Below are positions 24,961 to 35,810 of a stretch of DNA of 64,000 nucleotides, piece after piece. The notes under the pieces were generated by a model that worked only from the letters and a program-made list of their open reading frames with translations, made no database searches and had not been told where the DNA came from. This stretch comes from Morinoia aosen (taxonomy: Eukaryota > Arthropoda > Malacostraca > Amphipoda > Talitridae): assembly GCA_030386875.1 (NCBI GenBank), contig CM059566.1, positions 39,964,068 through 40,028,067 on the forward strand, in the 5' to 3' direction. Made by a program: the position numbers and the translations under genes. Position 1 is the stretch's first letter. Each line of letters begins with the position of its first letter.

Positions 24961-25773
24961 TGTAGGGGAGGCTTTAGCCCGGTGTAGGGGAGGCTTTAGC
25001 CCGGTGTAGGGGAGGCTTTAGCCCGGTGTAGGGGAGGCTTTAGCCCGGTGTAGGGGAGGCTGTAGCCCGGTGTAGGGGAGGCTGTAGCCCGGTGTAGGGG
25101 AGGCTTTAGCCCGGTGTAGGGGAGGCTTTAGCCCGGTGTAGGGGAGGCTTTAGCCCGGTGTAGGGAAGGCTTTAGCCCGGTGTAGGGGAGGCTGTAGCCC
25201 GGTGTAGGGGAGGCTTTAGCCCGGTGTAGAGGAGGTTTTAGCCCGGTGTAGGGGAGGCTGTAGCCCGGTGTAGGGGAGGCTGTAGCCCGGTGTAGGGGAG
25301 GCTGTAGCCCGGTGTAGGGGAGGCTGTAGCCCGGTGTAGGGGAGGCTTTAGCCCGGTGTAGGGGAGGCTTTAGCCCGGTGTAGAGGAGGCTGTAGCCCGG
25401 TGTAGGGGAGGCTTTAGCCCGGTGTAGGGGAGGTTTTAGCCCGGTGTAGGGGAGGCTGTAGCCCGGTGTAGGGGAGGCTGTAGCCCGGTGTAGGGGAGGC
25501 TGTAGCCCGGTGTAGGGGAGGCTGTAGCCCGGTGTAGGGGAGGCTGTAGCCCGGTGTAGGGGAGGCTGTAGCCCGGTGTAGGGGAGGCTGTAGCCCAGTG
25601 TAGGGGAGGCTGTAGCTCGGTTTAGGGGAGGCTGTAGGCCGGTGTAGGGGAGGCTGTACCCCGGTGTAGGGGAGGCTGAAGCCCAGAGTAGGGGAGGCTG
25701 AAGCCCAGAGTAGGGGAGGCTGAAGCCCGGAGAAGGGGAGGCTGAAGCCCGGTGTTGGGGAGGCTGTAGCCCA
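24961..25773. repeat. 22-bp minisatellite, about 37 units
   Basis: The unit starts TGTAGGGGAGGCT, then (T/G)TAGCCCGG. The last eight or so units (from about 25,600) drift, with GAAGCCCAGAG variants. A 22-bp unit with no stops leaves all three minus frames open, giving 22-residue periodic peptides rich in SLPYTGLQPPLHRA. These are products of the repeat. Confidence 0.95.
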
Positions 25774-25840
25774 ACAACAAACACCAGTATGACAACAACA
25801 ACAACAACAACAACACCAACAACAACAACAACAACCAACA
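25772..25840. repeat. (AAC)n microsatellite
   Basis: An imperfect CAACAACAA run directly abuts the end of the 22-bp array. Confidence 0.9.
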
Positions 25841-26055
25841 CGAGCACGACAACGTACGCACACAATAACCAACTCAGCGCAAAAGCAAACCCGAGCGCTC
25901 TCACTAACGACCCCCGAATTGCGGGGAATTCTGAAGGATAAAGCGAGCAGCGACGGCCGGGCGGGGTGTGATGGGCCGGTTCCTGCTGTGCGGGGTGTGC
26001 CTCCCGTCCGCTGCGCCTCCCACAGTGTTGTTCTAATGCTCACTTGTGAAGTCAC

Positions 26056-26215
26056 ATCGCGGAAATGTCCCTCGGAAATGTATCTCAGAAATGTCCCTCG
26101 GAAAACATCCCTCGGATGAATCTCTCGGATACATCTCTCGGATCCATCCCTGGGATACATCCCTCAGATACATCCTTCGGATAAATCCCTCGGATACATC
26201 CCTCGGGAATATATT
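26056..26215. repeat. 13-bp array (ccctcggatacat)
   Basis: About ten units of CCCTCGGATACAT-like sequence with drift. The left part has longer CTCGGAAATGTCC variants. Confidence 0.85.
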
Positions 26216-26739
26216 TCCCCCGGAAATATCTCTCCTGGACTTTCCATTGAAGCCCCCTTACTTTTAATCCACCTCTCGGAAATATTTCAACGTGTGACTA
26301 GTGTTGATATTTTGACGAAGCAGACAAGTATTCATCTACTTTACGAAGATATTCGCGCAGGTAAATGGGGCTGATATTCTGATGACGGTCACACGTAAAT
26401 AGTTGCTTAACACGTTAACCGCCATGTGAGACACCGGTGGTACACGGAGAGAATTTTTATTAAGCTGCTGAGCAGCCAGTGGTCACAAACTCAATTTTCA
26501 TTAATACTTAATCAAAGCTAAATGAAGGCACGATCCAGTTCATGTTTGCTATTTTCAAAATTTCTCACTACTACTAACTCTAAATTAGAGTTGAATATTG
26601 AACTTTAGTTTTACCCATGGTGGTGTTTAGTAAATACGAGCGTATATGTGCGAGGTGTACAAACACCTGCCCTTTAATTATTGATGTATCTCTATTTGCT
26701 GCAGCGTCGCTGAGAACGCAGGTACACGGCACACAACAC
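26216..26739. other. Spacer, no gene seen
   Basis: Unique AT-rich DNA. A GTTAACCGCCATGTGAGACA stretch near 26,415 resembles a DNA-transposon tip, but no partner end was found. Confidence 0.4.
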
Positions 26740-27215
26740 TACACATGGCATACAACACAGCACAGTACACTACACATCACACACACAGCACAAAACACAG
26801 CACAGTACACTACACATCACAAACACAGCACACAACACAGCACTGTATACTCCACATGACACACAACACATGATACAATATACTACACATCACACACACA
26901 GCACATGACACAGTACAGTACACATCACATAACACACACGGCACACAAAACATGACACAGTACACTACACATCACTCACATGGCACAGAAAACATGAACC
27001 GTACACTACACATAACACACAGCACACAACACATGGCCCAGTACACTACATATCACACACACAGCACTGCACAGTACACTACACATGACATACAACACAT
27101 GATACAGTACACTACACATCACACACAGTACACCACACATCACACACACTGCACACATCACATGACACAGTGTACTACACATAACACACGCAGCACACAA
27201 CACATGACACAAGGC
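26740..27215. repeat. Imperfect CA-rich array (cagtacactacacatcacac)
   Basis: About ten irregular units of 30-50 bp combine GACACAGTACACTACACATC with ACACACAGCACACAACACA. Cys/Val-rich and His/Thr-rich open frames on the two strands are by-products. Confidence 0.88.
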
Positions 27216-27477
27216 ACACGTTGTGTAGGTGCGATAGAAGCAAGCAGTAGACGCGGTAGACGCGTTCAGATAGCGAGGCGTGTACTGGTAGATAGCATCT
27301 ACCGACTCATTCATCTACCGAGGTTACTGAACCTATTGATCAAACATGTTGTTGAAATGATCTACGTAAACGCCTGGACAAACTCGCTCACACATCACTG
27401 AGTTTGAACCATCGATTGGCACGTGATCTGTCGAATTGCTTGAACCAACTTTTCGGTGGTTCGTCCCGTCTAACAGC

Positions 27478-28372
27478 TTAGTACAACTGTACTAAACAGT
27501 GCAGTACAAATTGGGTAAATACACTGGATGGTACGGGATATTCAGTTTAAAAGTACTCCTCAGTGCAGAATATTCAGTGTAACTGTACTAGGTAGTGGAG
27601 AATATAAAGGGCAATTGTACTAGATAGTGCAGAATATAAAGTGCAAATGTACTAGACAGTGCAAAATATAAGAGCAACTGAACTAGATTGTGCAGAATAT
27701 AAAGAACAACCGTACTAGATTGTGCAGAATATAGAGTGCAACTGAACTAGATTGTGCAGAATATTTGTCCAACTGCGCAGGACAATGAAAGATACTAATT
27801 GTGCTAAGTAGCACGATTTAGTACATCTGTACCTAGCAGTGTGCATGGTATTAGACAACCATGCTATACGATGCAGAGTACACTTGCAGTTGACTGCTCG
27901 GTATTCGTAGCTCGACTGTACAAAAAAAAGGACAGTAAATGAAAATACTGAAATGCAGCGTATCGAACAAAAGTGTACTAAAGAGCTCAGTGAATTCAGT
28001 GCAATCGTACCAATCCTCTCTGTAAATTCAGTAGAACTGCACAAGACTTTACTGTACCTTCAGATTAATTGAACAAGACATCGCTATAAATTCACAACTT
28101 CACTAGACATCGCAGTAAATTCAGGACAACTGTATTAGGCATTGCAGTAAACTGAGTGCAATTGCACCAGACATCCCCATTAATGTAATAAAATTGTACT
28201 AGCCACGGTAATAAAATCAGGATAATTGTACCAGACATCCCCATCAATTCATTACAATTGTACCAGACATCGCACTTAATTAAATACAATTGCACCAGAC
28301 ATCCCCATTAATTCAAGACAATTGTACTAGCCACGGTAGTAAAATCCGTACAACTGTACAAGACATCACCAC
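27478..28372. repeat. Old degenerate array, about 32-33-bp unit
   Basis: Units look like CAATTGTACTAGATAGTGCAG followed by AATATAAAGTG (27,540-27,770). Toward the right they become ATTGCACCAGACATCCCCAT plus TAATTCA (28,050-28,372). The gradual drift suggests a single old array of perhaps 25-27 units. Confidence 0.75.
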
Positions 28373-28492
28373 GAAGCGGCAGAAATAACGGCACACGAGA
28401 CAGAGGGACGGAGGGTCGCGGTAGGCTGGATACGGGCGGAAGGTACACACACACACAGCTCGCTGCGTGCCGGCGTTGTCCGTCAGTCCAGG

Positions 28493-28779
28493 CCGCGGTA
28501 GAGGAAACAAGGTAGGTTCAAACCAAATTTTATTTCGGCGACTGCGTGGTTTTGCTGACGTCACGGCAGCGAACCAATAGCAGCGCTTATTTAGCTTCTG
28601 GTAGCACTGCTATCCCCAAATCTGGCTCCACTATTGGCCTAACGACATGGTGGTTTAGTGACGTCATTAAGTTTGTTTGAAATGAAGCCGTGCTATCAAG
28701 CCGAACAAGAGTGAAGCCGAACAAGAAGAAGTGTATTTTTCCCCATTGAAATGACCCTACCTAGTTTCCTCTACCGTGG
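28493..28779. mobile_element. MITE family M2, copy 1
   Basis: The 287-bp element has terminal inverted repeats: CCGCGGTAGAGGAAACAAGG at the left and the complement of CCACGGTAGAGGAAACTAGG at the right. Copy 2 at 30,917-31,195 is homologous along its whole length in the opposite orientation. Shared internal blocks include CTGACGTCA, CCAATAGCAGCGCT and TTTGGCCT(A/G)ACGACATG. No TSD could be read with confidence and nothing is encoded. The superfamily is unassigned. Confidence 0.8.
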
Positions 28780-28963
28780 TTTAGGCTTTGTTATCCGCAA
28801 GCTATGTTGACCACATAACGAAAGCAGGTGAATGGAAAAGTAATTAGGGAAAAAAGATGTGAGGGGAATATAAGTAGTGAAAAAATAGGATTCGAAGTAA
28901 AATAAGAACTTTGTAAAATGAGGAACCGGGAAAAGAATTCACAGAAATGGAAATCAGGGAAGA

Positions 28964-29053
28964 GTGAGTACCGCACTCACCCTCGTGAGTACCGCACTCA
29001 CCCTCGTGAGTACCGCACTCACCCTCGTGAGTACCGCACTCACCCTCGTGAGT
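28964..29053. repeat. 21-bp array of small dyads, about 4.3 units
   Basis: The unit GTGAGTACCGCACTCACCCTC contains the inverted repeat GTGAGT...ACTCAC, so every unit is a small hairpin. Both strands read through because 21 is a multiple of three. Confidence 0.92.
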
Positions 29054-29097
29054 ATCATACCCACACACTCACTAATCAATTCAAGCAACATTGCCTG

Positions 29098-29133
29098 GCG
29101 ACAACTCACGAGAAAGTGAGGGTAAGTTGTCGC
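29098..29133. other. 9-bp hairpin
   Basis: GCGACAACT (29,098-29,106) pairs with AGTTGTCGC (29,125-29,133). CAC/GTG extends the stem inside. The DNA that follows (29,160-29,260) is GC-rich with further dyads (CAGTGTGCACTG). Unknown role. Confidence 0.5.
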
Positions 29134-29260
29134 AGATTGCTCTGGAAGGATGCATTAATTTTGTGCTGTGCGGCGGTGCAGGGGCCGAGCAGACAGCGCA
29201 GTGTGCACTGCAGAGCTGAGTGCATGCAGTGCTTATTGGCCGGAGTGGCCATTTGCCTTT

Positions 29261-29666
29261 CTATTAAATAAACGTACAATGCTATCCGTTTGCGTTACTG
29301 TCCTGTTGATTCACAATACATTTACGTTCAACGAACCTTAATTTGAATTTTGTTCAATTTGAGTGAGCTGAATAAGTTCGTGTTCATTACTGCTTACTTT
29401 ACGTTCAACCAATCTTACTTTAAATTTTGTTCGATATGATTGTGCCTAACAAGTTTATGTTCATTTGCGGTCTTGTTAATTTGCAATTAGTCTACTCTCA
29501 AGTTCATTTCTCTCGAATTTACTTTACGGTCAAATTACATAATATTCAATGTAGAAAATTGCTAATTGATTTTACTGTTCTTTTGCTTACTTTCTATTTA
29601 CTTCACAATCTATTCACTTTAACATCTATTTTCTTCACCATCTATTCACTTCATTAAATAGAGACT
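29261..29666. repeat. T-rich spacer with a two-copy repeat of about 79 bp
   Basis: TTACGTTCAAC(G/C)AA at about 29,321 and 29,400 starts two similar stretches that share AATTTTGTTC(A/G)AT and GTTCATT. After that comes ATCTATTCACTT-type low-complexity DNA. Confidence 0.6.
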
Positions 29667-29836
29667 GAAAAAACAGGACAGCAGTAAAACGGAAAAGATG
29701 TCCCGTAACAAAATAAAAAGCCTAATCCATTTCAACAAAAGGAAGGCCTACTTAATCTTCAGCTCAGGACCTCACATATTCCCCTGGGAGCGCTAATTCC
29801 CATAGACACAACTGTTGTATCCCCCTGAGGGACCAC
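29667..29836 (-). mobile_element. SINE-like family S1, partial copy
   Basis: This copy covers the high-coordinate half of S1: CTGAAAAAACAGGACAGCAG, GGAAGGCCTACTTAATC, GGGAGCGCTAATTCCCAT, ACAACTGTTGTATCC and the CCTGAGGG end. The simple-tail half is missing. ACAACTGTTGT near the end is itself an 11-nt dyad that is conserved among copies. Confidence 0.75.
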
Positions 29837-30066
29837 CACCACAGTCACATCACTCACAGCCGCCACCACACAATGCCCAGCTGCTCACCACACTGGAAGC
29901 ATCACTCAGCACGACAGTTCATTGAAAGCCTCAAAGAATTCGCTTCTTTTGAGCAGATCGCTATCACAGAACTCGCTGCAGAAAACGTCAAATCTGCCGC
30001 GAGGCTTCCGTTTCATATTCAAAACCCGACACACGGACGCCAGCAACCAGAAAAAAAGAGAACAAA

Positions 30067-30365
30067 AGTTTTGGCAGAAATCTTCGCAGGACATCAGAAT
30101 GGGATACGATGAACACGAAAGAATACACGCACCGAGAAAAGTTTAGCTAAAAATTTGCAGTGGATATCGGAATGGGATACTGCGTAAGAGGACACGCACC
30201 GTGAAAAGTTTAGGTAGAAATCATCACTGGATATCGGAATGGGATACTATTTATAAGCACGAAAGAGTACACGGAACGTAAAAAGGTTCAGTAGAAATCT
30301 TCGTGGGATATCAGAATGGGACACTATGCACACAAAAGAATACACGCACCGTAAACAGGTTAAAA
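30067..30365. repeat. Repeat of about 71 bp, four diverged copies
   Basis: Each copy contains GATATC(A/G)GAATGGGATAC and ACACGCACCG(T/A), followed by AAAA.GTTTAG.TAGAAATC. The copies differ by small indels. Confidence 0.8.
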
Positions 30366-30552
30366 GTTGAAGAAGAAAGTAATAGGTGCCAAAAAAAAAA
30401 CAGCCGAGAGTAAAAAAAAGAGCCGAAACAAAACGTAATTTTATTTTATTTTAACAATAGGCTTACGAAACCTTTTGCTCGGGACCTCACTTCTTAACCC
30501 CTGGGAACGCTTATTCTTATAGAAACAACAGTTGTGTCCCCTGAGGGGTATC
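30366..30552 (-). mobile_element. SINE-like family S1, partial diverged copy
   Basis: Starts at AAAGTTGAAGAAGAAAGT (also at 51,695) and runs to CCCCTGAGGGG. Core blocks CTCGGGACCTCAC and CTGGGAACGCTTATT are conserved but more diverged than in other copies. It directly follows the 71-bp repeat. Confidence 0.72.
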
Positions 30553-30916
30553 GCATTAAAATAAGATATCTTTTCTAATGTTCGTGTCGTGGCTAGGGAG
30601 CTTGAGCTAACATATCGATTGTAATCCAATTTTTTGGTTCACTGCTTGTTTTTTCAGCTTTATTAATTTCTTCTTACACTTTACCATTATTTCATAAACT
30701 TTTTTGAATCTTAAAGTTTCTACTCCACCATAACTTAAAAATATACTCCATGCACGACACTAACCATAGCCATAACCACGATAACCGCTTGCTTCATTGT
30801 ATGACAGTGAGATAGTTAACGCTATTTAGAACGGTCAAATATTATTATAGCATACAAACTGAATGTTCCCCTGTATGACAGTAAGATAGTACGTTGACCC
30901 TCACAGCACGTCCACG
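30553..30916. other. Spacer, no gene seen
   Basis: Contains two similar TGTATGACAGT(G/A)AGATAGT segments (about 30,797 and 30,872). Otherwise unique. Confidence 0.45.
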
Positions 30917-31195
30917 TCATGGTAGAGGAAACAAGATAGAGTCATTTGTACGGAAGAAAATACACCTGCTTTTGTTCAGCTAGCCAATAGAACGGCTTTA
31001 TTTCAAACGAACTTTATGACGCCACTAATGCGACATGTCGTCAGGCCAAAAGTGGGGCCAGACTTTTGGCATCTGGGACCAGTGCTGCCAGGTGCAATAT
31101 GAGCGCTGCCATTGGCTCGTTGCCATGACGTCAGCATTGCCACACGGGTGACAAAAAAAGACTGGTTTGACCCTACCTTGTTCTTTCTACCGTGA
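30917..31195. mobile_element. MITE family M2, copy 2 (inverted relative to copy 1)
   Basis: The left tip is TCATGGTAGAGGAAACAAG. The right tip complements to TCACGGTAGAAAGAACAAGG. When inverted, it aligns with 28,493-28,779 throughout, including GCTGACGTCA, GCCAATGGCAGCGCT and GGCGTCATAAAGTT(C/T)GTTTG. The two copies have diverged by many substitutions, so the family is not young. Confidence 0.8.
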
Positions 31196-31505
31196 CCCTC
31201 ACTCACAGCGGACGCAGGACCGAAGCAACATCACAGCGGGGCGAGTAACGGCGTCTTAAACAACCATAGAATTTCCGCACCACAGCCATTCGAAATGGCG
31301 TGAAAATGCGATGTTTCTCTATGGAAGTTACGCTGTAGGAGTTGTCGGTGGAAAAACAGTTCAGAGTTTATTTTGTGTTCGAAGTTTACATTACGACGAC
31401 AGAATTTTTTCTCTAAAGTTTATTTTATAATGAGAGAATATTTTATGACGATAGCTTATCTTATGATGGAAAAATATGTCGCAGATACTTTATTCTACGC
31501 GTTCA
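31196..31505. other. Spacer, no gene seen
   Basis: Unique DNA between two mobile elements. Confidence 0.4.
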
Positions 31506-32275
31506 TACAGGGTGTCCCATTTAAAACAGAACCCAAAGTAAAAACTAGATACTTCAAAAACAAGCTTTTGCATTTTTATTCCGTTTTGACCATATTCTTC
31601 CTTGAACGATTTTGATGGAAATGCTATACGTTCGGATACGATGTCTTCAACATGATTTACATGTAAAAACTCTAGTGAAGGCTGTCAGAAACGTGTTTGC
31701 GCAGGCAAGTCAAAAAATAAAATATACTCGACACAATTCAACTTCATTTTGAGTTTTATAAAAAATCCTTGCAACTACCATATAATAAATCGTTTTTTTC
31801 TACAAATATTGTGAACATGTTTGAAGCTTCAATTCCCTTCGAATGTCGTCCATTTCTGTCTACGAATTTATGAGCTTTTGATAGCATCGATGAAACAATT
31901 AGTTTGATTAACTGTCTGTCCTTTTTTAGAACATTGAATTCATTAATGATCCCTTTCCTTGAATTCATCAGCGTTCTGAAAGACACTAGAATATACTAGG
32001 ACTATAAAATTTGAAGCAAGGATTAATTTATCTAACACCTAAACTAAAATTTAATTTTGGCGTGGGCATTTTATTGTTCGACTTTCTTGCGCAAATAAGT
32101 TTCTGAGAGCGCCTTCAGTAGAGTAATTACAGCGTAAATATTTTAAGGAGCCGCTTCATCAAAACGTATAGCATTTGTTGGAAAGAACGAAGAATATGGT
32201 CGAAACAGAATGAAAATGCAGCAAATAATTGTTATTTTCATTTCGAGTTCCGTTTTTCGTGGGGAATCCTCTATA
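31506..32275. mobile_element. Long-TIR element (about 125-bp inverted ends), TA-flanked
   Basis: The left end (31,508 to about 31,636) starts CAGGGTGTCCCATTTAAAAC. The right end (about 32,160-32,273) is its diverged reverse complement. Shared blocks when inverted include CGTATAGCATTT, GAAGAATATGGTC and AAAATGCA. TA flanks both sides (31,506-31,507 and 32,274-32,275), as in Tc1/mariner-type insertions. The interior of about 500 bp carries no transposase I can recognise. A 76-codon minus-strand frame (31,986-31,756) has no known motif. This is likely a non-autonomous or decayed DNA transposon. Confidence 0.65.
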
Positions 32276-32748
32276 ATGAAGAATTTATTCGTGAAATTGA
32301 TTCATGATGACATCGCAAACCCTCGTACAGTATATCTTGTTCTTAAATAATTATCAGTAGCCACAAACGCTTTAACCAAAATACTCAGAATTTCACTAGC
32401 CAAAACTACTGTAAGCAAATCGCACCAAAATCAGCAGAACGCAGCACAGCCTGCCTGCAGTGCCTACCCAGAAGTATCCCGTGAGGCGGAAACTGCATTT
32501 CCGGGAATGATATCCTCTCACCCAAAGTTCCTGGTATGAAGATGAACGCACATATATGCGCGTTGCTGTGGTATGGACAAATGAGAACATCCTCTAACGA
32601 CTCATATTTCGTCTACGTTTATTTAGCCTTCAGTCGAGATTTATTGTAATACTGGGAAACTGCGAGGACACTGTCACCGTTACAGTAACGGTGACTCCAA
32701 ATTAGCGCTTCTTGTGGACATGAGCGGTTCCCAGTAGTCGTTACAAAT
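32276..32748. other. Spacer with a 23-nt palindrome at 32,673-32,695
   Basis: GTCACCGTTAC and GTAACGGTGAC are perfect inverted arms around a single A. The rest is unique without a gene. Confidence 0.55.
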
Positions 32749-32905
32749 CGTACCGAGAAATTAATTTAGAAACATCAATCTATTGAAAGTTACCGAGAAA
32801 TTAACTTAGAAGCCTCAATCTAATGAAAGTTACCGAGAAATTAACTTAGAAGCCTCAATCTATTGAAAGTTACCGAGAAATTAACTTAGAAGCCTCAATC
32901 AACTG
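32749..32905. repeat. 40-bp array, 4 units
   Basis: The unit contains TACCGAGAAATTAACTTAGA and AGCCTCAATCTATTGAA. The first copy is the most diverged. Confidence 0.93.
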
Positions 32906-33799
32906 AATATACAGTGTTTGTTGCGTTACGTAGAGTTTATCAATTGCTTTTTAGTATACTGTACCATACTGACCTGTAACTACTGCATCTAACGGATAAA
33001 AATTTATATCCATTACGGATACAGAACTTGTAGTTTAGAAGCAATTGCCCAATAGCAAGCACAGAAATCGTAACTTGTTTAGTGAATTCCATCCATGACA
33101 AAAAATACAGTTCAAACAATTTGGAGTTCATACTCCAAGAAGTAGCATAGAGACTATAATACATCGTAATTACCAACTAGGAATTCAACTCTCCACAAGT
33201 TTACTATCCTCCAGAAATTTAACAAAAGGCTTCCGCCAACTACAACCCACAGCGTCACAAAAAAAAAGCCTCGCGTGAGAGATCCAATAGAACAGAGCAC
33301 CAAGCAACCCTCATTAGCGCAATGCATCTCCGAGCATTTGTTTCTTCGCACACAGACCATGTCAAGATTTGAATTGATTTCTTTCGCGGTCTCTGCAATA
33401 GTTGTACTTAAAAATCCATCTTGAAGCTCATCTGTTACAGTCTTACTTTTTCGTCACTAGCTCTGACATCTATGATATCAGACGCCCAGTGCTGAGGCGG
33501 TACTTGGGCGGCGAAAATCACAAATGTCCCGGCAAAAAACTTAAGCTGAGTAACCACTGTGTTGTTGCCATCCCAGTATGATATTCTTTTTGATCATAAG
33601 GACGTATTCTAAGATTGTTTCTAGAACTGTTTGAGCATTAACAGTCGCAGTTTTGTATCATCAATACCGCACATGAAAAGACTTTAAAGTACAGGAATCA
33701 CCCCAAAATTCAAAGGATAGCCCTCAGATTCACAAGATTTTCAGTTCAATAATCATGATGAAAGACCAACACTTAGTGGAAAGTCCCGTTTTTTAATAT
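32906..33799. other. Unique spacer, no gene seen
   Basis: Short open frames only. No domain, hairpin or repeat stands out. Confidence 0.45.
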
Positions 33800-34010
33800 T
33801 TACATCATTGTAAGGTCTTCTTTCATCATTGTAAGGGATTCTTTATTACATTGTTGTTAGGCATTCTTACATCATTGTAAGAGATTCTTAAATTATTGTA
33901 AGGCATTCTTACATTATTGTAAGGCCTCTACGCATTATAACACACCAGTAAATTACCGTAAGACTGTGTACATTACTGTAAGGCATCTTCACCGTATTGT
34001 AAGGCTTTGC
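33800..34010. repeat. Degenerate array of about 22 bp (ttacattattgtaaggcatt)
   Basis: About ten imperfect units of ATTGTAAGGC(A/C)TTCTTACAT. Confidence 0.75.
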
Positions 34011-34185
34011 GTACTAACGTCAAAGCCGTGTAGTTAATCTAAGATTAATCCTGAACTGATATTTCCCTGAGAGTTTGCAATGGCTGAGCGAGGGAGTATC
34101 ATCAGCGCAATAATTTTCAAGGAGTCGTTTCGTTTGCCCTGAATATTCACCGCAGCGGCCATGGTATCCATGGCAACCGCAGCGT

Positions 34186-34585
34186 CTTCACGAGAAGGAG
34201 AATGAGGAGAGATAGTGCAACGGTGTGGGAAGATGAGAGTTTAATGAGAACAAAGAAAGGGAAATTAATGATACAATATAGAGATAAGATATGAGGGAAA
34301 TCAGAGGGACAAATGAGGGAACAGAGAACGAAACGGAAAGAGAGAGAGAACGAAAATGAAAAAGAGAGAGAAAGATGAGGGAAAAGAGAAAGAAAAGTAA
34401 GGAAAAGAGAGGGAAGTAACTAATGAGAGATTAAAAAGTTAAGAAAAAAAGTGAGAGAAGTGAAGGAGAAGAGAGGGAGGAATGAGAGAGAAATAAGGGA
34501 GAAAAGATATGGAGAAACGAGGGAAAAGAGAAAAAGAAATGAGAGAGGAATGAGACGGATAAGTGAGGGGGAAAGAGGGCGAGAT
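34186..34585. repeat. 400-bp polypurine tract
   Basis: The plus strand is almost entirely A and G (GAGAGAGAACGAAAATG, GGGAAAAGAG types) with few pyrimidines. Such strand asymmetry can favour triplex (H-DNA) formation. Ser/Phe/Leu-rich minus-strand frames are by-products. Confidence 0.75.
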
Positions 34586-35126
34586 GCAGGTTAGGGCTGC
34601 AGCGGCCAATGAAGATAGGACACCGCGAGTACGAATATCATCAATGCAACAAAGGCGGGTCGCATCCAAGCATTTGAATGAAAGGAGCACTTCGCGTTAT
34701 TTTCCTGATCTCGCAGGAAGCTAAAGTGGCGAACAAATCAAGAAAGATACGCTCGCGTTTTATGCTTGTTATTGGTGAGGATGATGTACACTCTCAGAGT
34801 AAATGAGGCGAGTTTTTCTGAGATCAATGATTCAGAAAGTTTCAAATGCCGCCACTCAGCTGTATTCAACTCTGTCTGCCCCCACCGTCAACTCCGCTTC
34901 TACGTTCGGGTCAAATGCTATTTCGACGTCCAACTCCAACTCCATTTCTACGTCCAACTCCACTTCCTCATCCAACTTTATTTCCACATCCAACTACATC
35001 CAACACTCTGCCTCCACCACCTCCAACATCGCCTCGCATCCACCGGATATTAAATGATTGCTTACAACTTCGTCCACTGTCATTTAGCCGGACACTCTCT
35101 GTTGACGTCTGCCCACCGCCACACCC
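34586..35126. other. Spacer with Ser/Asn-coding-like low complexity
   Basis: From about 34,915 to 35,000 an irregular TCCAACTCCA(C/A)TTCC repeat gives Ser/Thr/Asn-rich open frames in several phases. There is no anchor for a real gene. Confidence 0.45.
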
Positions 35127-35715
35127 AGCCCACCTCTGGTGCGTGTCAGCCCACCTCTGGTGTGTCAGCCCACCTCTTGTGTGTGTGCGTGTGTCAGCCC
35201 ACCTCTGGTGTGTGTGTGTCAGCCCACCTCTTGTGTGTGTGCGTGTGTCAGCCCACCTCTTGTGTGTGTGCGTGCGTGTGTCAGCCCACCTCTTGTGTGT
35301 GTGCGTGTGTCAGCCCACCTCTGGTGTGTGTGCGTGTGTCAGCCCACCTCTGGTGTGTGTGCGTGTGTCAGCCCACCTCTGGTGTGTGTGTGTCAGCCCA
35401 CCTCTGGTGTGTGTATGTGTGTGTCAGCCCACCTCTTGTGTGTGTGCGTGTGTCAGCCCACCTCTGGTGTGTGTGCGTGTGTCAGCCCACCTCTGGTGTG
35501 TGTGTGTGTGTGTGTGTCAGCCCACCTCTTGTGTGTGTGCGTGTGTCAGCCCACCTCTGGTGTGTGTGTGTGTCAGCCCACCTCTGGTGTGTGTGTGTGT
35601 TAGCCCACCTCTGGTGTGTGTGTGTGTGTCAGCCCACCTCTGGTGCGTGTGTCAGCCCACCTCTGGTGTGTGTGTCAGCCCACCTGTTGTGGGTTAGCCC
35701 ACCTCTGGTGTGGGC
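35127..35715. repeat. (GT)n-linked minisatellite, about 28-38-bp unit
   Basis: CAGCCCACCTCTGGTGTG or CAGCCCACCTCTTGTGTG alternates with GT/GC runs of variable length, about 20 units. Length variation in the GT spacer shifts the frame repeatedly, so overlapping Cys/Val/Ser/Pro frames in three phases are by-products. Confidence 0.93.
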
Positions 35716-35810
35716 AACTGATCAGGCGACAAACCGCCTTAGTTTTCAATTCATTAGATTTTGTCGTAATGTTCTCACCACGCTTAAACTATCTTGAAGT
35801 TTTAGCGTGA

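Noticed and set aside
25128-26160. Pro/Leu-rich 248-258-codon minus-strand frames
   Set aside because: Derived from the 22-bp array running into an (AAC)n tract. The peptide periodicity matches the DNA unit.
26400-26470. Second piggyBac-like tip (acgttaaccgccatg)
   Set aside because: No matching inverted end or TTAA partner found within the following spacer.
29873-30146. Plus-strand frames of 79 and 74 codons
   Set aside because: They overlap each other in two phases and run into the 71-bp repeat. No domain seen.
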